A stretch of DNA of 56,901 bases from CAZNHL01 sp964572965 (GCA_964572965.1 CAZNHL010000018.1:1-56901); one strand, 5' to 3'; shown: positions 26,526 through 35,700, counted from the first letter of the stretch. Translations and numbers: made by a program. Notes: a model not told the origin generated them from the letters alone.

Positions 26526-27057
26526 CTTGTTCCGATTTAGTTCTGATATTTTTATAAACCTTGATAGCGAGCATAATCAGGACGGCAAACAATACCAGTC
26601 CCAAAAGTCCCCACATAAAATCCACTGTATTTTTCAATACAATAATAAACACGATAGCTACCAGAAAAATAGTCGCTACCTCATTCCACACCCTAAGCTG
26701 ATTGGACGAGAACTTAATATCATCCTTTTTACACTGCAGGTATAGCTGATGGCAATATAAATGATAAACTGCCAATCCGGCAACAAAAGCCAGTTTCAAT
26801 TGCATAAAGGGCAAACCCCACCAATCAAGGCTGATCAGCATCCAGAAACCAAATATGAAAGTAAGAATCATAGAAGGCCAAGTAATACCATACCATAAAC
26901 GCGACTGCATCAGCAAAAATTGCTTTTTCAGAATACTACGCTCAGGTTCAGTCTTTTCATTTGCCTCCCTGAAATAGATAAACAACCTTACAATGTAAAA
27001 CAAACCTGCAAACCAGGTCACCACAAAAATGATATGTAAAGCCTTTATGTAAAGCAT
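26515..27057 (-). CDS. hemJ: HemJ-type protoporphyrinogen IX oxidase (CopD/UPF0093)
   Basis: 180 residues from the ATG at 27057, with four helices. The N-terminal IKALHIIFVVTWFAGLFYIVRLF, the middle LWYGITWPSMILT and LRVWNEVATIFLVAIVF are HemJ landmarks; the conserved His in LHI and the Arg in the first segment are present. HemJ oxidises protoporphyrinogen IX in haem synthesis. Cotranscription with the DUF4835 gene is likely because the genes overlap. A generic CopD-family role is the alternative. Confidence 0.8.
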   Translation of the reverse strand: MLYIKALHIIFVVTWFAGLFYIVRLFIYFREANEKTEPERSILKKQFLLMQSRLWYGITWPSMILTFIFGFWMLISLDWWGLPFMQLKLAFVAGLAVYHLYCHQLYLQCKKDDIKFSSNQLRVWNEVATIFLVAIVFIIVLKNTVDFMWGLLGLVLFAVLIMLAIKVYKNIRTKSEQGEV

Positions 27058-27088
27058 CAATCTCGATTTACTGCAAAATAAGTCTTTT

Positions 27089-27295
27089 TTAGGCTAATTG
27101 AAAACGAGAAGGTTTTAGTTTATGTATTGCCTGCACCCTATTACCAATATCAAGTTTTGCAATCTGTACTTCCAGAGACAGGTTGACGGTTCGTTGATCA
27201 ACCCATAAAAGTAAATTTAATTCTTGCCAGTTTCTTATTTCCACCTCCCCGCTTTGCGGCCTGCGGAGGAGACATTCTGATACATCACTAGAAGT
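27089..27295 (-). pseudogene. Open frame without ATG, probable gene remnant
   Basis: About 68 codons without a stop, no ATG, one internal GTG (27242-27244). The readable part contains RNWQELNLLLWVDQRTVN and QIAKLDIGNRVQAIHKLKPS, which looks protein-like rather than random. A GC-rich hairpin (CCGCTTTGCGG) sits in the middle. I do not recognise the family. It may be the 3' end of a decayed gene or a very short GTG-started one. Confidence 0.35.
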
Positions 27296-27327
27296 CGAAA
27301 TTTATTGCTCCTTATATTCATCAACAC

Positions 27328-27582
27328 TCAAGAACAGACAACTATTTCCAAATCCAGCATTATTGATTCTGGCGAAGCCACTCTCCTTCCCTGGCATAGA
27401 TGGAAATAGCGACCTGTCTTAACTCCAGGCAATAAAAAAAGCGGGTGATGTTCATCTGAATATCTACCCGCTTTGTGCTTTTCATTACGCACATATTTTT
27501 TCTTCGATTTCACTACCCTTGTCTTCAGGGTTTGTGAAGCTGCAACCTTTATGGACTGCAGGCTTTTAGCTGTCTTTTCCAT
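27328..27582 (-). CDS. Doubtful small basic protein
   Basis: 84 codons from ATG, the first 35 rich in Lys, Arg and Ser (KTRVVKSKKKYVRNEKHK). The frame runs straight through a GCGGGT/ACCCGC hairpin followed by seven T on the minus strand (27442-27472), which would terminate the transcript inside it. Either the true gene is shorter and frameshifted, or this is a chance frame in a decayed region. Confidence 0.25.
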   Translation of the reverse strand: MEKTAKSLQSIKVAASQTLKTRVVKSKKKYVRNEKHKAGRYSDEHHPLFLLPGVKTGRYFHLCQGRRVASPESIMLDLEIVVCS

Positions 27583-27608
27583 GATCTAAAGTTAAGGCTT
27601 GTTTTAGG

Positions 27609-27664
27609 AAAATGCAATATATGTAGAGACGCGATGCATCACGTCTCTACATATATTGCATTTT
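27609..27664. repeat. Long palindrome, copy 1 of a GTAG-GACGC repeat family
   Basis: Two 23-bp perfect arms around a 10-base loop that holds ATGCAT. The core GTAGAGACG ... CGTCTCTAC is the same family as the palindrome at 28646-28681, with compensatory differences in both arms. It resembles dispersed palindromic repeats reported from several bacterial genomes. Confidence 0.8.
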
Positions 27665-27715
27665 TCCTGGTCTGTGTGCTACAAATCAGGATCGCAGGAA
27701 GTAAGAACAATGATT

Positions 27716-28126
27716 TTACCCATTTCCACATTCGAAATAATCCACAATCATTTTTGAAACAATCACTGCACCAATTGAGAACAAACTATATAGGACAAAA
27801 TAAAATTTCCCTATAACCCTCCTTTTACCTGACATCTTTTCGTATTGTGGGAAATATGTTTTCCATGGCTTAAACAAATAAAAATAGTTAAAAATCATAG
27901 CCATTACCCCCAAAAGTAATGCAATAATTATTACACCATCTTTTGAAATTTTAACATCACAATATGCTAATTGTAATAACCCAACTACGCTTATAAAATT
28001 TGCACATTGATAACAACTAGTCATAATAAAGGCCGTAAATTCTGGATCATCATTACTTTTAAATTGTCTATTGAGAATTGCATTCCAATAATAAATTTCT
28101 TTCATGTTTTTCAAATTAATGTCCAT
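27716..28126 (-). CDS. Hypothetical membrane protein
   Basis: 136 residues (or 129 from the ATG at 28105). Three helices: about FISVVGLLQLAY, VIIIALLLGVMAMIFNYFYLF and FYFVLYSLFSIGAVIVS. It starts KEIYYWNAILNRQFKSNDDPEF, a phrase I recall from short Bacteroidota membrane proteins of unknown role. It is isolated among gene fragments and bracketed by the two palindromes, so horizontal transfer or a mobile cassette is possible. Confidence 0.6.
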   Translation of the reverse strand: MDINLKNMKEIYYWNAILNRQFKSNDDPEFTAFIMTSCYQCANFISVVGLLQLAYCDVKISKDGVIIIALLLGVMAMIFNYFYLFKPWKTYFPQYEKMSGKRRVIGKFYFVLYSLFSIGAVIVSKMIVDYFECGNG

Positions 28127-28140
28127 TCACTCTTAATGCA

Positions 28141-28320
28141 TCAATTTCCAGAAGGAGTACTACTCAAGAACTCATTTACACTCCCTGCTTCTACGGCAGC
28201 GAGCAAGGCGGTACTTGCTGTTGTGTTCCATGTATAATTCCCAGTAGCTACCGGAGTAAATTCACCTGTTTCAAAAGGCCTATCAAATTCATCATAATTT
28301 ATATAAGTAAAAAATGCTAT
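28141..28320 (-). pseudogene. C-terminal remnant of an RHS-like protein
   Basis: A 59-codon open frame with no ATG, beginning after an in-frame stop. It reads YINYDEFDRPFETGEF, like the YD-repeat phrases of RHS/polymorphic-toxin proteins (compare YDxxGRxxETGE), then a unique tail ending FLSSTPSGN and a stop. The rest of the protein is missing. It is likely a relic of an RHS element or a displaced toxin tip. Confidence 0.5.
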
Positions 28321-28377
28321 TTAAGCGATTATATTACATATGAAAACCTTTTAGAGAGAACATCTTTTAATCATTAA

Positions 28378-28617
28378 AATGTATATCCGGCCACTATAAT
28401 TAGATCAAAAAAAAAGGAACAGTATTACATAATCGCTACTGACACTTTTTTAAGTCCCAAAAAACTTACACCTACTTACACCACTAATGATTTTTACGCG
28501 TATGGGCAGGTCTTTACTACCAATAAGCCTAGAAACCTACCGCCCCTTTGCTGCTGGATTTACCAAAGTGATGATGGCGGACAGGCCTGGCTCCCGAAAG
28601 CATTCGGAACAGACTAG
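28378..28617 (+). pseudogene. Open frame without start codon, unknown
   Basis: 80 codons between stops on the plus strand with no ATG, GTG or TTG start in a sensible place. Protein-like phrases: YYIIATDTFLSPKKLT, FYAYGQVFTTNKPRN and CCWIYQSDDGGQAWLPKAFGTD. I do not recognise it. It sits next to the RHS-like remnant on the opposite strand and is taken as a truncated accessory gene. Confidence 0.35.
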
Positions 28618-28645
28618 CTTAGCACCCAGAAATATTATATAAATG

Positions 28646-28681
28646 ACATGTAGCGACGCAATGCATTGCGTCGCTACATGT
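28646..28681. repeat. 36-bp perfect palindrome, copy 2 of the repeat family
   Basis: Two 18-bp arms with no spacer and no mismatch, core GTAGCGACGCAATG. Compared with the copy at 27609-27664, A-T and G-C pairs are replaced by C-G and A-T pairs on both sides, so pairing is kept. It lies 85 bp before dnaE. Confidence 0.85.
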
Positions 28682-28766
28682 TTAAAAATTGTTGGTAAAT
28701 CGATTCTGAATCGTTTCCGTTTGGGGGCGATTATCGGTAACTTTACGTTAGCTTAACATTAGTCCT

Positions 28767-31700
28767 ATGCAATTCTCCCACCTCCACTGCCACACACAAT
28801 TTTCTTTGCTCGATGGTGCTGCATCTATCCCAAAAATGATCGCTAAGGCGAAGGCGGATAATATGCCGGCTATTGCCATGACTGACCATGGAAATATGTT
28901 CGGGGCATTCCAGTTTGTGGCAGAAGCATCAAAGCAAGGGATTAAACCAATTGTAGGTTGTGAGCTTTATCTGGTTGAGGACAGATTCAAGAAGCAGTTT
29001 ACTAAAGAAGATAAAGACAAACGTTATCACCAATTATTGTTAGCCAAAAATCCGGAAGGTTATCAAAATCTGACAAAGCTTTGTTCCCTNNNNNNNNNNA
29101 TATGAAACATTATTATTTATCACACAGTCCGAATTTGGATTTATTGAAGGACAATACGGTAAGTATCCGCGTGTTGACAAATCTTTGATTCTTCAATATC
29201 ACAAGGGGCTGATTGCTACTACTTGCTGTATTGGTGCGTCGGTACCACAGATGATCCTGAAAAAAGGGGAAGCTGAAGGGGAAAAAGAATTTAAGTGGTG
29301 GCTGGATCTGTTCGGAGAAGATTACTACGTGGAGCTGCAACGCCACGATATTCCGGAGCAAATTAAGGTAAATGAGGTATTACTAAAGTTTGCCAAGAAG
29401 TATAATGTAAAGATTATTGCATCTAACGACAGCCACTATGTTGACCAGAAAGATGCCAATGCACACGACATTTTACTTTGTATAAACACTGGAGAGAAAC
29501 AGAGTACACCTACAATGAAAGAGTTTTCAGATGATGAGAATTCTATGAAGGGTAAGCGCTTTGCTTTCTATAATGACCAGTTTTATTTCAAGACAACAGA
29601 GGAGATGTCAAAACTGTTCAGCGACATTCCCGACTCTATCGACAATACCAATGAGATTGTCGACAAGGTAGAAACGCTGAAACTGAAACGTGACATCCTT
29701 TTACCAAACTTCCCTATTCCTGATGAATTCAGACTACATACTAAGTCTGAGTTTCACAAAGACAGTGAGCTAAAGCCTGATGTACTTAATCAGTGGGAAT
29801 ACCTGAAGCACCTGACTTTTGAAGGAGCAAGGATGCGCTACGGGGAAATTATCCCGTCCACCGAAGAACGTCTGAACTTTGAACTGTTCACCATCAAAAC
29901 AATGGGCTTTGCGGGTTACTTCCTGATCGTAATGGATTTTATCAAGGCCGGTCGTGATTTGGGAGTGTTCGTTGGACCGGGCCGTGGTTCAGCTGCCGGG
30001 TCTGCGGTAGCTTATTGTATCGGTATTACCAATATTGATCCTATCAAGTATGATTTGCTGTTTGAGCGTTTCCTTAACCCAGACCGTAAGTCAATGCCCG
30101 ATATCGATACCGACTTTGACGATGCCGGGCGACAGCAGGTAATTGATTATGTGGTTCAGAAGTATGGTAAAAATCAGGTAGCTCAGATTGTCACTTATGG
30201 TACCATGGCAGCAAAAATGTCTATCAAAGACGTTGCCCGGGTACTGGATTTACCTTTGGATCAATCAAATGGTTTGGCAAAACTGGTACCTGATAAGCCG
30301 GGTATTTCCCTCAACAGGGTAATGACCGCTCCTATTGACGGTGAAAAGTCCCTAAAAGATAAAGAAGGCTTACAGGCGGAAGACCTGGAGAACGTTAAGT
30401 TGCTCCGTGAGATCATGGCTGATGAGAAAGATCCTCGTGCGAAGGTATTGAAGGAAGCTTTGATTTTGGAAGGGTCTGTACGTGGTACAGGTATTCACGC
30501 TGCAGGTATCATCATTGCTCCTTCCGACCTTTCTGATTTGATCCCGGTAGCCACTGCCAAGGATTCTGATTTATTGGTAACCCAGTTTGAAGGAAAGATT
30601 ATTGAAGATGCCGGTGTTATCAAAATGGACTTCCTGGGTCTTAAGACCCTTACCATTATTAAAAATGCACTAAAACTTATCAAGAAAAACCACGGTATAG
30701 ACATTGTAATCGATGACGTGGATTTAACTGATCAGAAAACATACGAGCTTTTCCAACGCGGCGAAACTAACGGTATCTTCCAGTTTGAAAGTGGCGGTAT
30801 GCAAAAGCATATGAAAGACCTGAAACCCGATCGTTTCGGTGATATCATTGCGATGAACGCACTTTACAGACCGGGTCCGATTGCTTATATACCTAACTAT
30901 ATTGCCCGTAAACATGGTCGTGAGGAAATTGTGTATGACCTTCCGGAAATGGAGGAATACCTGAAGGAAACTTATGGTATTACAGTTTATCAGGAGCAGG
31001 TGATGCTTTTGTCTCAGAAAATTGGCGGCTTCAGTAAAGGGGATGCAGACGTTCTGAGAAAAGCGATGGGTAAGAAAGACCGTGCTACACTGGATAAGAT
31101 GAAAGCTAAGTTCATTGAAGGTGCTGTAGCCAAAGGTCATGCTGAAAAAACGTTGGATAAGATATGGACCGACTGGGAGGCTTTTGCTCAATACGCTTTC
31201 AACAAGTCTCATTCTACCTGCTATGCTTTCGTTGCATTCCAGACGGCTTGGCTGAAAGCGCATTATCCGTCTGAATACCTTGCAGCCAACTTAACAAACG
31301 AGAAAGACAATATTGAAAAGGTGACCTACTTCCTTGAGGAATGTAAACGCCAGAATATTACAGTACTTGGCCCTAATGTAAACGCTAGTGACGTCTTTTT
31401 CAATGTCAATAAAAAAGGAGAAATTTTATTTGGCCTTGGTGCCATCAAAGGTACCGGTGAAGCTGCAACACTGGCCATTATTGAAGAAAGAGAGAAAAAC
31501 GGAGAATTCTCCGATATATTCAACTTTGCCGAACGTGTCAATTTAAGGACTGTGAATAAGAAAACATTTGAAGCCCTGGCCAATGCCGGCGGCTTTGATT
31601 GTTTCCCTGAAATGCACCGCGCACAATTTTTCCAGATTCTGGATTCTAAAGACAATGTTGTTGCGCTTGAAAGGATTATCCGTTATGGTAACGCTGTACA

Positions 31701-32439
31701 GGAGAATAAGTTCAGCATGCAGAACTCTCTCTTTGGGGCTAATTCAGAAGACACCAGAATCCCTACTCCTAATATTCCGGAATGTGACCCTTGGGATGAC
31801 CTTACCCGTCTTCGTATCGAGAAAGATGTCGTTGGACTTTACTTATCCGGTCACCCATTGGATATGTATAAATGGGAGTTAAACACTTTCTGTACCTGTG
31901 GAATGGATCAGATTTTATCTGAGAAGTATAAAAATCAGGAAGTGAAAGTTGGAGGTATTCTTTCTATGGTCAACATCAGAAAAAATGCCAAAGGAGACAA
32001 CTGGGCCATTGTAACATTGGAAGATTATTCCGGAAGTATAGACATTATGCTTTTCAGCAATGATTATATCAAATTTGCCCCCTATCTGGCAGCAGGAAAC
32101 TTCCTCTATATAAAAGGCAAAATTCAGGGAAAATGGAAATCTGAAGACCAGTTAGAGTTTAAACCATTACAGATGTCGCTATTAAGCGAAATCCGTGACA
32201 AGAATACTAAAGGCCTTCATGTAAACATCAATCTACCTGCCTTACAACAAGATACAATCAGTTCCCTAGACAGCCTGTTATCTAAATACCCAGGCCATTG
32301 TACTGTGAAAGTGAGCGTTTTTGATGAAGCTGAAAAAATGAGTTTGGAAATGACTTCCATGAAAGTGAAAGTAGCTCCTGACAATCAATTAATGAAAGAA
32401 TTGGAACTGATAGATGGCATTTCTTACAAACTTTACTAA
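28767..32439 (+). CDS. dnaE: DNA polymerase III alpha subunit, interrupted by an assembly gap
   Basis: Replicative polymerase of roughly 1,215 residues. The PHP domain starts at once (SHLHCHTQFSLLDG, TDHGNMFG), the polymerase active site has GPGRGSAAGSAVAY and PDIDTDFDD with catalytic Asp residues, the finger/palm region has ALYRPGP and NKSHSTCYAFVAFQTAWLKAHYPSEYLAANL, and an OB fold lies near the end (VGGILSMVNIRKNAKGDNWA). A 10-N gap at 29090-29099 breaks the frame as written; a gap divisible by three restores it. Just after the gap about eleven residues precede FGFIEGQYGKYPR that I do not expect in this family. Confidence 0.93.
29090..29099. other. Assembly gap (10 N) inside dnaE
   Basis: Placeholder gap between KLCSL and the downstream codons. 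The downstream frame is out of phase with ten bases and in phase with nine or twelve. Confidence 0.9.
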
Positions 32440-32485
32440 AGGAATAATTTTAGAAAAAGGGGAACGAATTAAATATGAAAAAGGT

Positions 32486-32493
32486 TAACTTTG
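32486..32493 (+). promoter_or_regulatory. Candidate -7 box of trxA
   Basis: TAACTTTG, exact -7 consensus, 34 nt before the trxA ATG. No TTG at the usual upstream distance. It would make trxA independent of dnaE. Confidence 0.4.
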
Positions 32494-32527
32494 AATAAAT
32501 CAACATAGACGTTTAAACTCAAATTGT

Positions 32528-32851
32528 ATGGGTAAGGCACTAGAAATAACAGATGCAAATTTCGAGCAAATTATTGCTTCAGATAAACCGGTATTAGTAG
32601 ACTTTTGGGCTGAATGGTGCGGACCATGTAAAATGATAGGTCCATTAGTTGAAGAACTGGCTGCTGATTATGAGGGAAAAGCAATCATAGGTAAAGTAAA
32701 TGTGGATCTTAACCCACAAGCTTCCGCAAAATTTGGCATCAGAAGTATACCAACGTTATTAGTATTTAAAAATGGCGAGATTGTTGACAAACAAATCGGA
32801 GCTGTTCCGAAAGCGGCTTTAGCTAAAAAGCTTGACGCACAAATCGCATAA
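32528..32851 (+). CDS. trxA: Thioredoxin
   Basis: 107 residues, the standard length. The active site WCGPC (Cys31, Cys34) follows VDFWAE, and the cis-proline loop IRSIPTLLVFKNGE is intact. Cytoplasmic dithiol reductant for ribonucleotide reductase, methionine sulfoxide reductase and others. It follows dnaE by 88 nt and ends in a strong terminator. Confidence 0.96.
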   Translation: MGKALEITDANFEQIIASDKPVLVDFWAEWCGPCKMIGPLVEELAADYEGKAIIGKVNVDLNPQASAKFGIRSIPTLLVFKNGEIVDKQIGAVPKAALAKKLDAQIA

Positions 32852-32888
32852 ATAAAAAATCCCGCTTACAAGGCGGGATTTTTTATTT
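32850..32888 (+). terminator. trxA terminator
   Basis: 16-bp perfect stem (AAATAAAAAATCCCGC / GCGGGATTTTTTATTT) with a seven-base loop, overlapping the trxA stop. A second, weaker hairpin (AAACCCT / AGGGTTT) followed by TTTTCTCTTTT lies at 32893-32935. Confidence 0.9.
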
Positions 32889-32975
32889 ATATAAACCCTT
32901 CATGAGTTCAAAACTCTTGGAGGGTTTTCTCTTTTACTCCAAACTTGACAATCATGTAAGCTATGTTATAAGGCA

Positions 32976-33010
32976 CAAAAAAACCTTCACTAATTAAAGT
33001 GAAGGTTTTC
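32976..33010 (-). terminator. Terminator at the end of the ribosomal block
   Basis: Stem ACCTTCAC / GTGAAGGT with flanking A and T runs, 26 nt beyond the rplQ stop codon. Confidence 0.85.
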
Positions 33011-33035
33011 TATATAAAACCTTTTCAGGTATTAA

Positions 33036-33524
33036 TTACTCAGCAGATTCAGCTGCAGGTGCTTCAGAAGAAGCTTCAGCAGCAGGAGCAGCTTTTTTAG
33101 CGCCACCTGCTCTTCTGCTTTTCTTAGCAGGAGCTTTCTTAGCAGCAGATTCAGTAACGTAGATTTCGTTGAAATCAACCAATTCGATCAACGCGATATC
33201 CGCGTTATCACCTTGTCTGTTACCCAACTTAATGATTCTGGTGTATCCACCAGGTCTAGTTGCAATTTTCTCAGCTACAGGTCCGAAAAGTTCTTTTACA
33301 ACTTCTTTGTTCTGAAGGTAAGAGAATACAGTTCTTCTTGTGTGAGTTGTATCGTTTTTTGACTTAGTCAACAAAGGCTCAACATATTTTCTCAATGCTT
33401 TAGCTTTTGCTACCGTAGTAGTAATTCTTTTATTAAGAACTAATGAAGAAGCTAGGTTAGCAAGCAGCGCCCTTCTGTGCGAAGTCTCTCTACCTAAATG
33501 GTTATTAGTTTTACCGTGTCTCAT
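33036..33524 (-). CDS. rplQ: Ribosomal protein L17
   Basis: 162 residues from the ATG at 33524 (MRHGKTNNHLGR); the longer frame is an upstream extension. Core L17 features are present: SHRRALLANL, RITTTVAKAKALR and RNQGD-like LGNRQGDNADIALIELV. A C-terminal Ala/Lys/Glu-rich tail of about 45 residues, longer than in E. coli, is typical of Bacteroidota. Last gene of the block; a terminator-like hairpin separates it from rpoA. Confidence 0.95.
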   Translation of the reverse strand: MRHGKTNNHLGRETSHRRALLANLASSLVLNKRITTTVAKAKALRKYVEPLLTKSKNDTTHTRRTVFSYLQNKEVVKELFGPVAEKIATRPGGYTRIIKLGNRQGDNADIALIELVDFNEIYVTESAAKKAPAKKSRRAGGAKKAAPAAEASSEAPAAESAE

Positions 33525-33539
33525 GATTTCTTTCTGTGA

Positions 33540-33579
33540 AAAAAGCGGATGCAAATTTAACAATTAAATTGCATCCGCT
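33540..33579 (-). terminator. Terminator-like hairpin between rpoA and rplQ
   Basis: Arms AGCGGATGCAATTTAA and TTAAATTTGCATCCGCT pair over 16 bp with a one-base bulge, followed directly by six T and then the rplQ ribosome-binding region. It has full intrinsic-terminator form although rplQ must still be transcribed. Confidence 0.75.
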
Positions 33580-33596
33580 CAAATATTTATTAAATA

Positions 33597-34586
33597 TTAT
33601 TCTTCGTCTAGCTTGTATTTACCCAAGTCCATACCGAAGGTAAGGTTCTTATCAGCCATAAGCTGCTCAAGTTCCGTCAAAGACTTCTTACCAAAGTTTC
33701 TGAATTTCATCATGTCAGACACTTCTAAAGAAGCTAAATCACCTAAGGTCTTAACATCAGCAGCTTTCAAGCAATTGTAAGCTCTTACAGAAAGATCTAA
33801 ATCAGCCAACGGAGTTTTCAACAACTTGCGCATATGAAGGATTTCCTCATCTACTACCTGCTCTTCTTCTGGCTTAGACTTCTCGAAAGTCATCGTTTGA
33901 TCAGAGAACAACATGAAGTGCTGAATAAGGATATTCGCTGCACCTTTCAAAGCATCTTCAGGATGGATAGATCCGTCAGATTCAATTTCAATTACTAATT
34001 TCTCGTAATCTGTTTTTTGTTCAACACGAGTATTCTCGATATGGAACTTTACATTTTTGATTGGTGTAAAGATCGCGTCGATAGGCAACAATCCGAAGAT
34101 TTGTTCTGCTGGTCTGTTCTCTTCAGCAGGAACATAACCACGGCCTTTCTCAATTGTTAACTCAATATCGAAATTGATGCTTTCATCCAAGTGGCAAATA
34201 ATATGCTCAGGATTCAAAATCTGGAAGCTCTGAGTAAAATTATTAATATCACCTGCTTTGAAAACATTCTTACCTTTCAAAGAGACAACGATTTTATTGT
34301 CAATTGCATCTGAGACTTTCTTGAATCTAACTTGCTTTAGGTTCAAGATTATTTCACATACATCTTCAACTACACCCTGCACTGCTGAAAACTCATGCAA
34401 TACTCCAGGGATTTTGATGCTCGTGATTGCATAACCTTCTAAAGAAGAAAGAAGAATTCTTCTCAAAGCGTTACCAATCGTAACACCGTAACCTCTTTCA
34501 AGCGGCTTGAATTCAAACAGACCAACAAAATCATCTGCTTTGTCCATTACCACCTTATCAGGCATTTGAAATGCTAAAATTGACAT
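33597..34586 (-). CDS. rpoA: RNA polymerase alpha subunit
   Basis: 329 residues. N-terminal assembly domain with LERGYGVTIGNALRRILLSSLEGYA and the dimer-forming region, linker around 230-245 (EEEQVVDEE), and the C-terminal domain with LDLSVRAYNCLKAADVKTLGDL and FRNFGKKSLTELEQ, which binds UP elements and activators. Standard position between rpsD and rplQ. Confidence 0.97.
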   Translation of the reverse strand: MSILAFQMPDKVVMDKADDFVGLFEFKPLERGYGVTIGNALRRILLSSLEGYAITSIKIPGVLHEFSAVQGVVEDVCEIILNLKQVRFKKVSDAIDNKIVVSLKGKNVFKAGDINNFTQSFQILNPEHIICHLDESINFDIELTIEKGRGYVPAEENRPAEQIFGLLPIDAIFTPIKNVKFHIENTRVEQKTDYEKLVIEIESDGSIHPEDALKGAANILIQHFMLFSDQTMTFEKSKPEEEQVVDEEILHMRKLLKTPLADLDLSVRAYNCLKAADVKTLGDLASLEVSDMMKFRNFGKKSLTELEQLMADKNLTFGMDLGKYKLDEE

Positions 34587-34615
34587 ATAACGTAATTTTA
34601 AGGTAAAACCAAGGA

Positions 34616-35221
34616 TTACTTAGAGTACAATTCGACGATCAACTGCTCGTTAATGTTCTCTGGGATTTGATCTCTTTCTGGTTGTGCTATCACTTTGCCA
34701 GTCAATGCAGCTGCATCGAATTCTAACCAAGCGTATTTCTTAGCACTTCTCAAAGATACACTTTCAACAATAGTTTCAAGTGTTTTTGATTTTTCCCTAA
34801 CAGAAACCAGATCTCCTGTTTTTACTGTGAATGAAGGAATGTTAACTAGTTCTCCGTTAACAAGGATGTGTTTATGCAAAACCAATTGTCTTGCAGCTCT
34901 GCGTGAAGGTGCAATACCTAATCTATACACAGTATTATCCAATCTTGCTTCCAACAAACGTAAAAGGTTCAAACCTTTGATACCGTCTTTTTTAGCAGCT
35001 TTTTGGAAAGTATTAGAGAACTGACGCTCTAAAACACCATAAGTGTATTTTGCTTTCTGCTTTTCAGTTAACTGAATTGCATATTCAGATTGCTTTCTTT
35101 TTCTGCCTTTACCGTGCATACCCGGACCATAGCTTTTTCTTTGAAGAGCTTTTGCTCCTCCAAGAATAGCTTCTCCGAATCTTCTTGAAATTTTAGCCTT
35201 AGGGCCTGTATATCTAGCCAT
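34616..35221 (-). CDS. rpsD: Ribosomal protein S4
   Basis: 201 residues. S4 nucleates the 16S 5' domain. It has the S4 RNA-binding domain RLDNTVYRLGIAPSRRAARQLVLHKHILVNG and the C-terminal IPENINEQLIVELYSK. Zinc-type cysteines are absent, as in zinc-free versions. In E. coli S4 represses its own operon; whether that holds here is unknown, but a hairpin lies in its leader. Confidence 0.97.
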   Translation of the reverse strand: MARYTGPKAKISRRFGEAILGGAKALQRKSYGPGMHGKGRKRKQSEYAIQLTEKQKAKYTYGVLERQFSNTFQKAAKKDGIKGLNLLRLLEARLDNTVYRLGIAPSRRAARQLVLHKHILVNGELVNIPSFTVKTGDLVSVREKSKTLETIVESVSLRSAKKYAWLEFDAAALTGKVIAQPERDQIPENINEQLIVELYSK

Positions 35222-35238
35222 TATACTGTATAAAGTTT

Positions 35239-35270
35239 TATAAGGTGTTCCTTTTCAGAAACACCTTATA
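35239..35270 (+). terminator. Terminator-form hairpin in the rpsK-rpsD gap, facing the plus strand
   Basis: 11-bp perfect stem TATAAGGTGTT / AACACCTTATA. On the plus strand it is followed by seven T; on the coding (minus) strand it is preceded by seven A and not followed by a T run. It could stop antisense transcription or act as a leader structure for rpsD. Confidence 0.6.
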
Positions 35271-35278
35271 TTTTTTTA

Positions 35279-35671
35279 TTAAACTCTTCTTCTTTTTGGA
35301 GGTCTGCAACCATTGTGTGGTAATGGAGTGATGTCTTTGATAAGAGTCACTTCTATACCTGATTGTTGGATTGTTCTGATAGCAGATTCACGTCCTGAAC
35401 CAGGACCTTTCACAAATACTTCAGCTTTTCTCATACCTGCATCGTAAGCAACCTGAGCTGCTGACTGAGCTGCAGTTTGTGCAGCGTATGGAGTGTTCTT
35501 TTTAGAACCTCTGAAACCCATTTTACCTGCAGAACCCCAAGAGATTACTTGTCCAGTAGAATTAGTTATAGAGATAATAATATTGTTGAAAGAGGCTTTA
35601 ATGTGAACCTGTCCTACAGGTTCAACAACTACTACTCTCTTTTTTGCTTTATCTTTTCTTTTTTGTGCCAT
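35279..35671 (-). CDS. rpsK: Ribosomal protein S11
   Basis: 130 residues. Contains VHIKASFNNIIISITNSTGQVISW and GSGRESAIRTIQQSGIEV, ending PHNGCRPPKRRRV, all typical. Sits in the 30S platform near the mRNA exit. Confidence 0.97.
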   Translation of the reverse strand: MAQKRKDKAKKRVVVVEPVGQVHIKASFNNIIISITNSTGQVISWGSAGKMGFRGSKKNTPYAAQTAAQSAAQVAYDAGMRKAEVFVKGPGSGRESAIRTIQQSGIEVTLIKDITPLPHNGCRPPKRRRV

Positions 35672-35700
35672 TATGGTAAGATATTATAATATATCAGTTA

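Noticed and set aside
30724..31655. Long minus-strand frames inside dnaE
   Set aside because: Antisense shadows of the polymerase gene; dnaE motifs are continuous on the plus strand.
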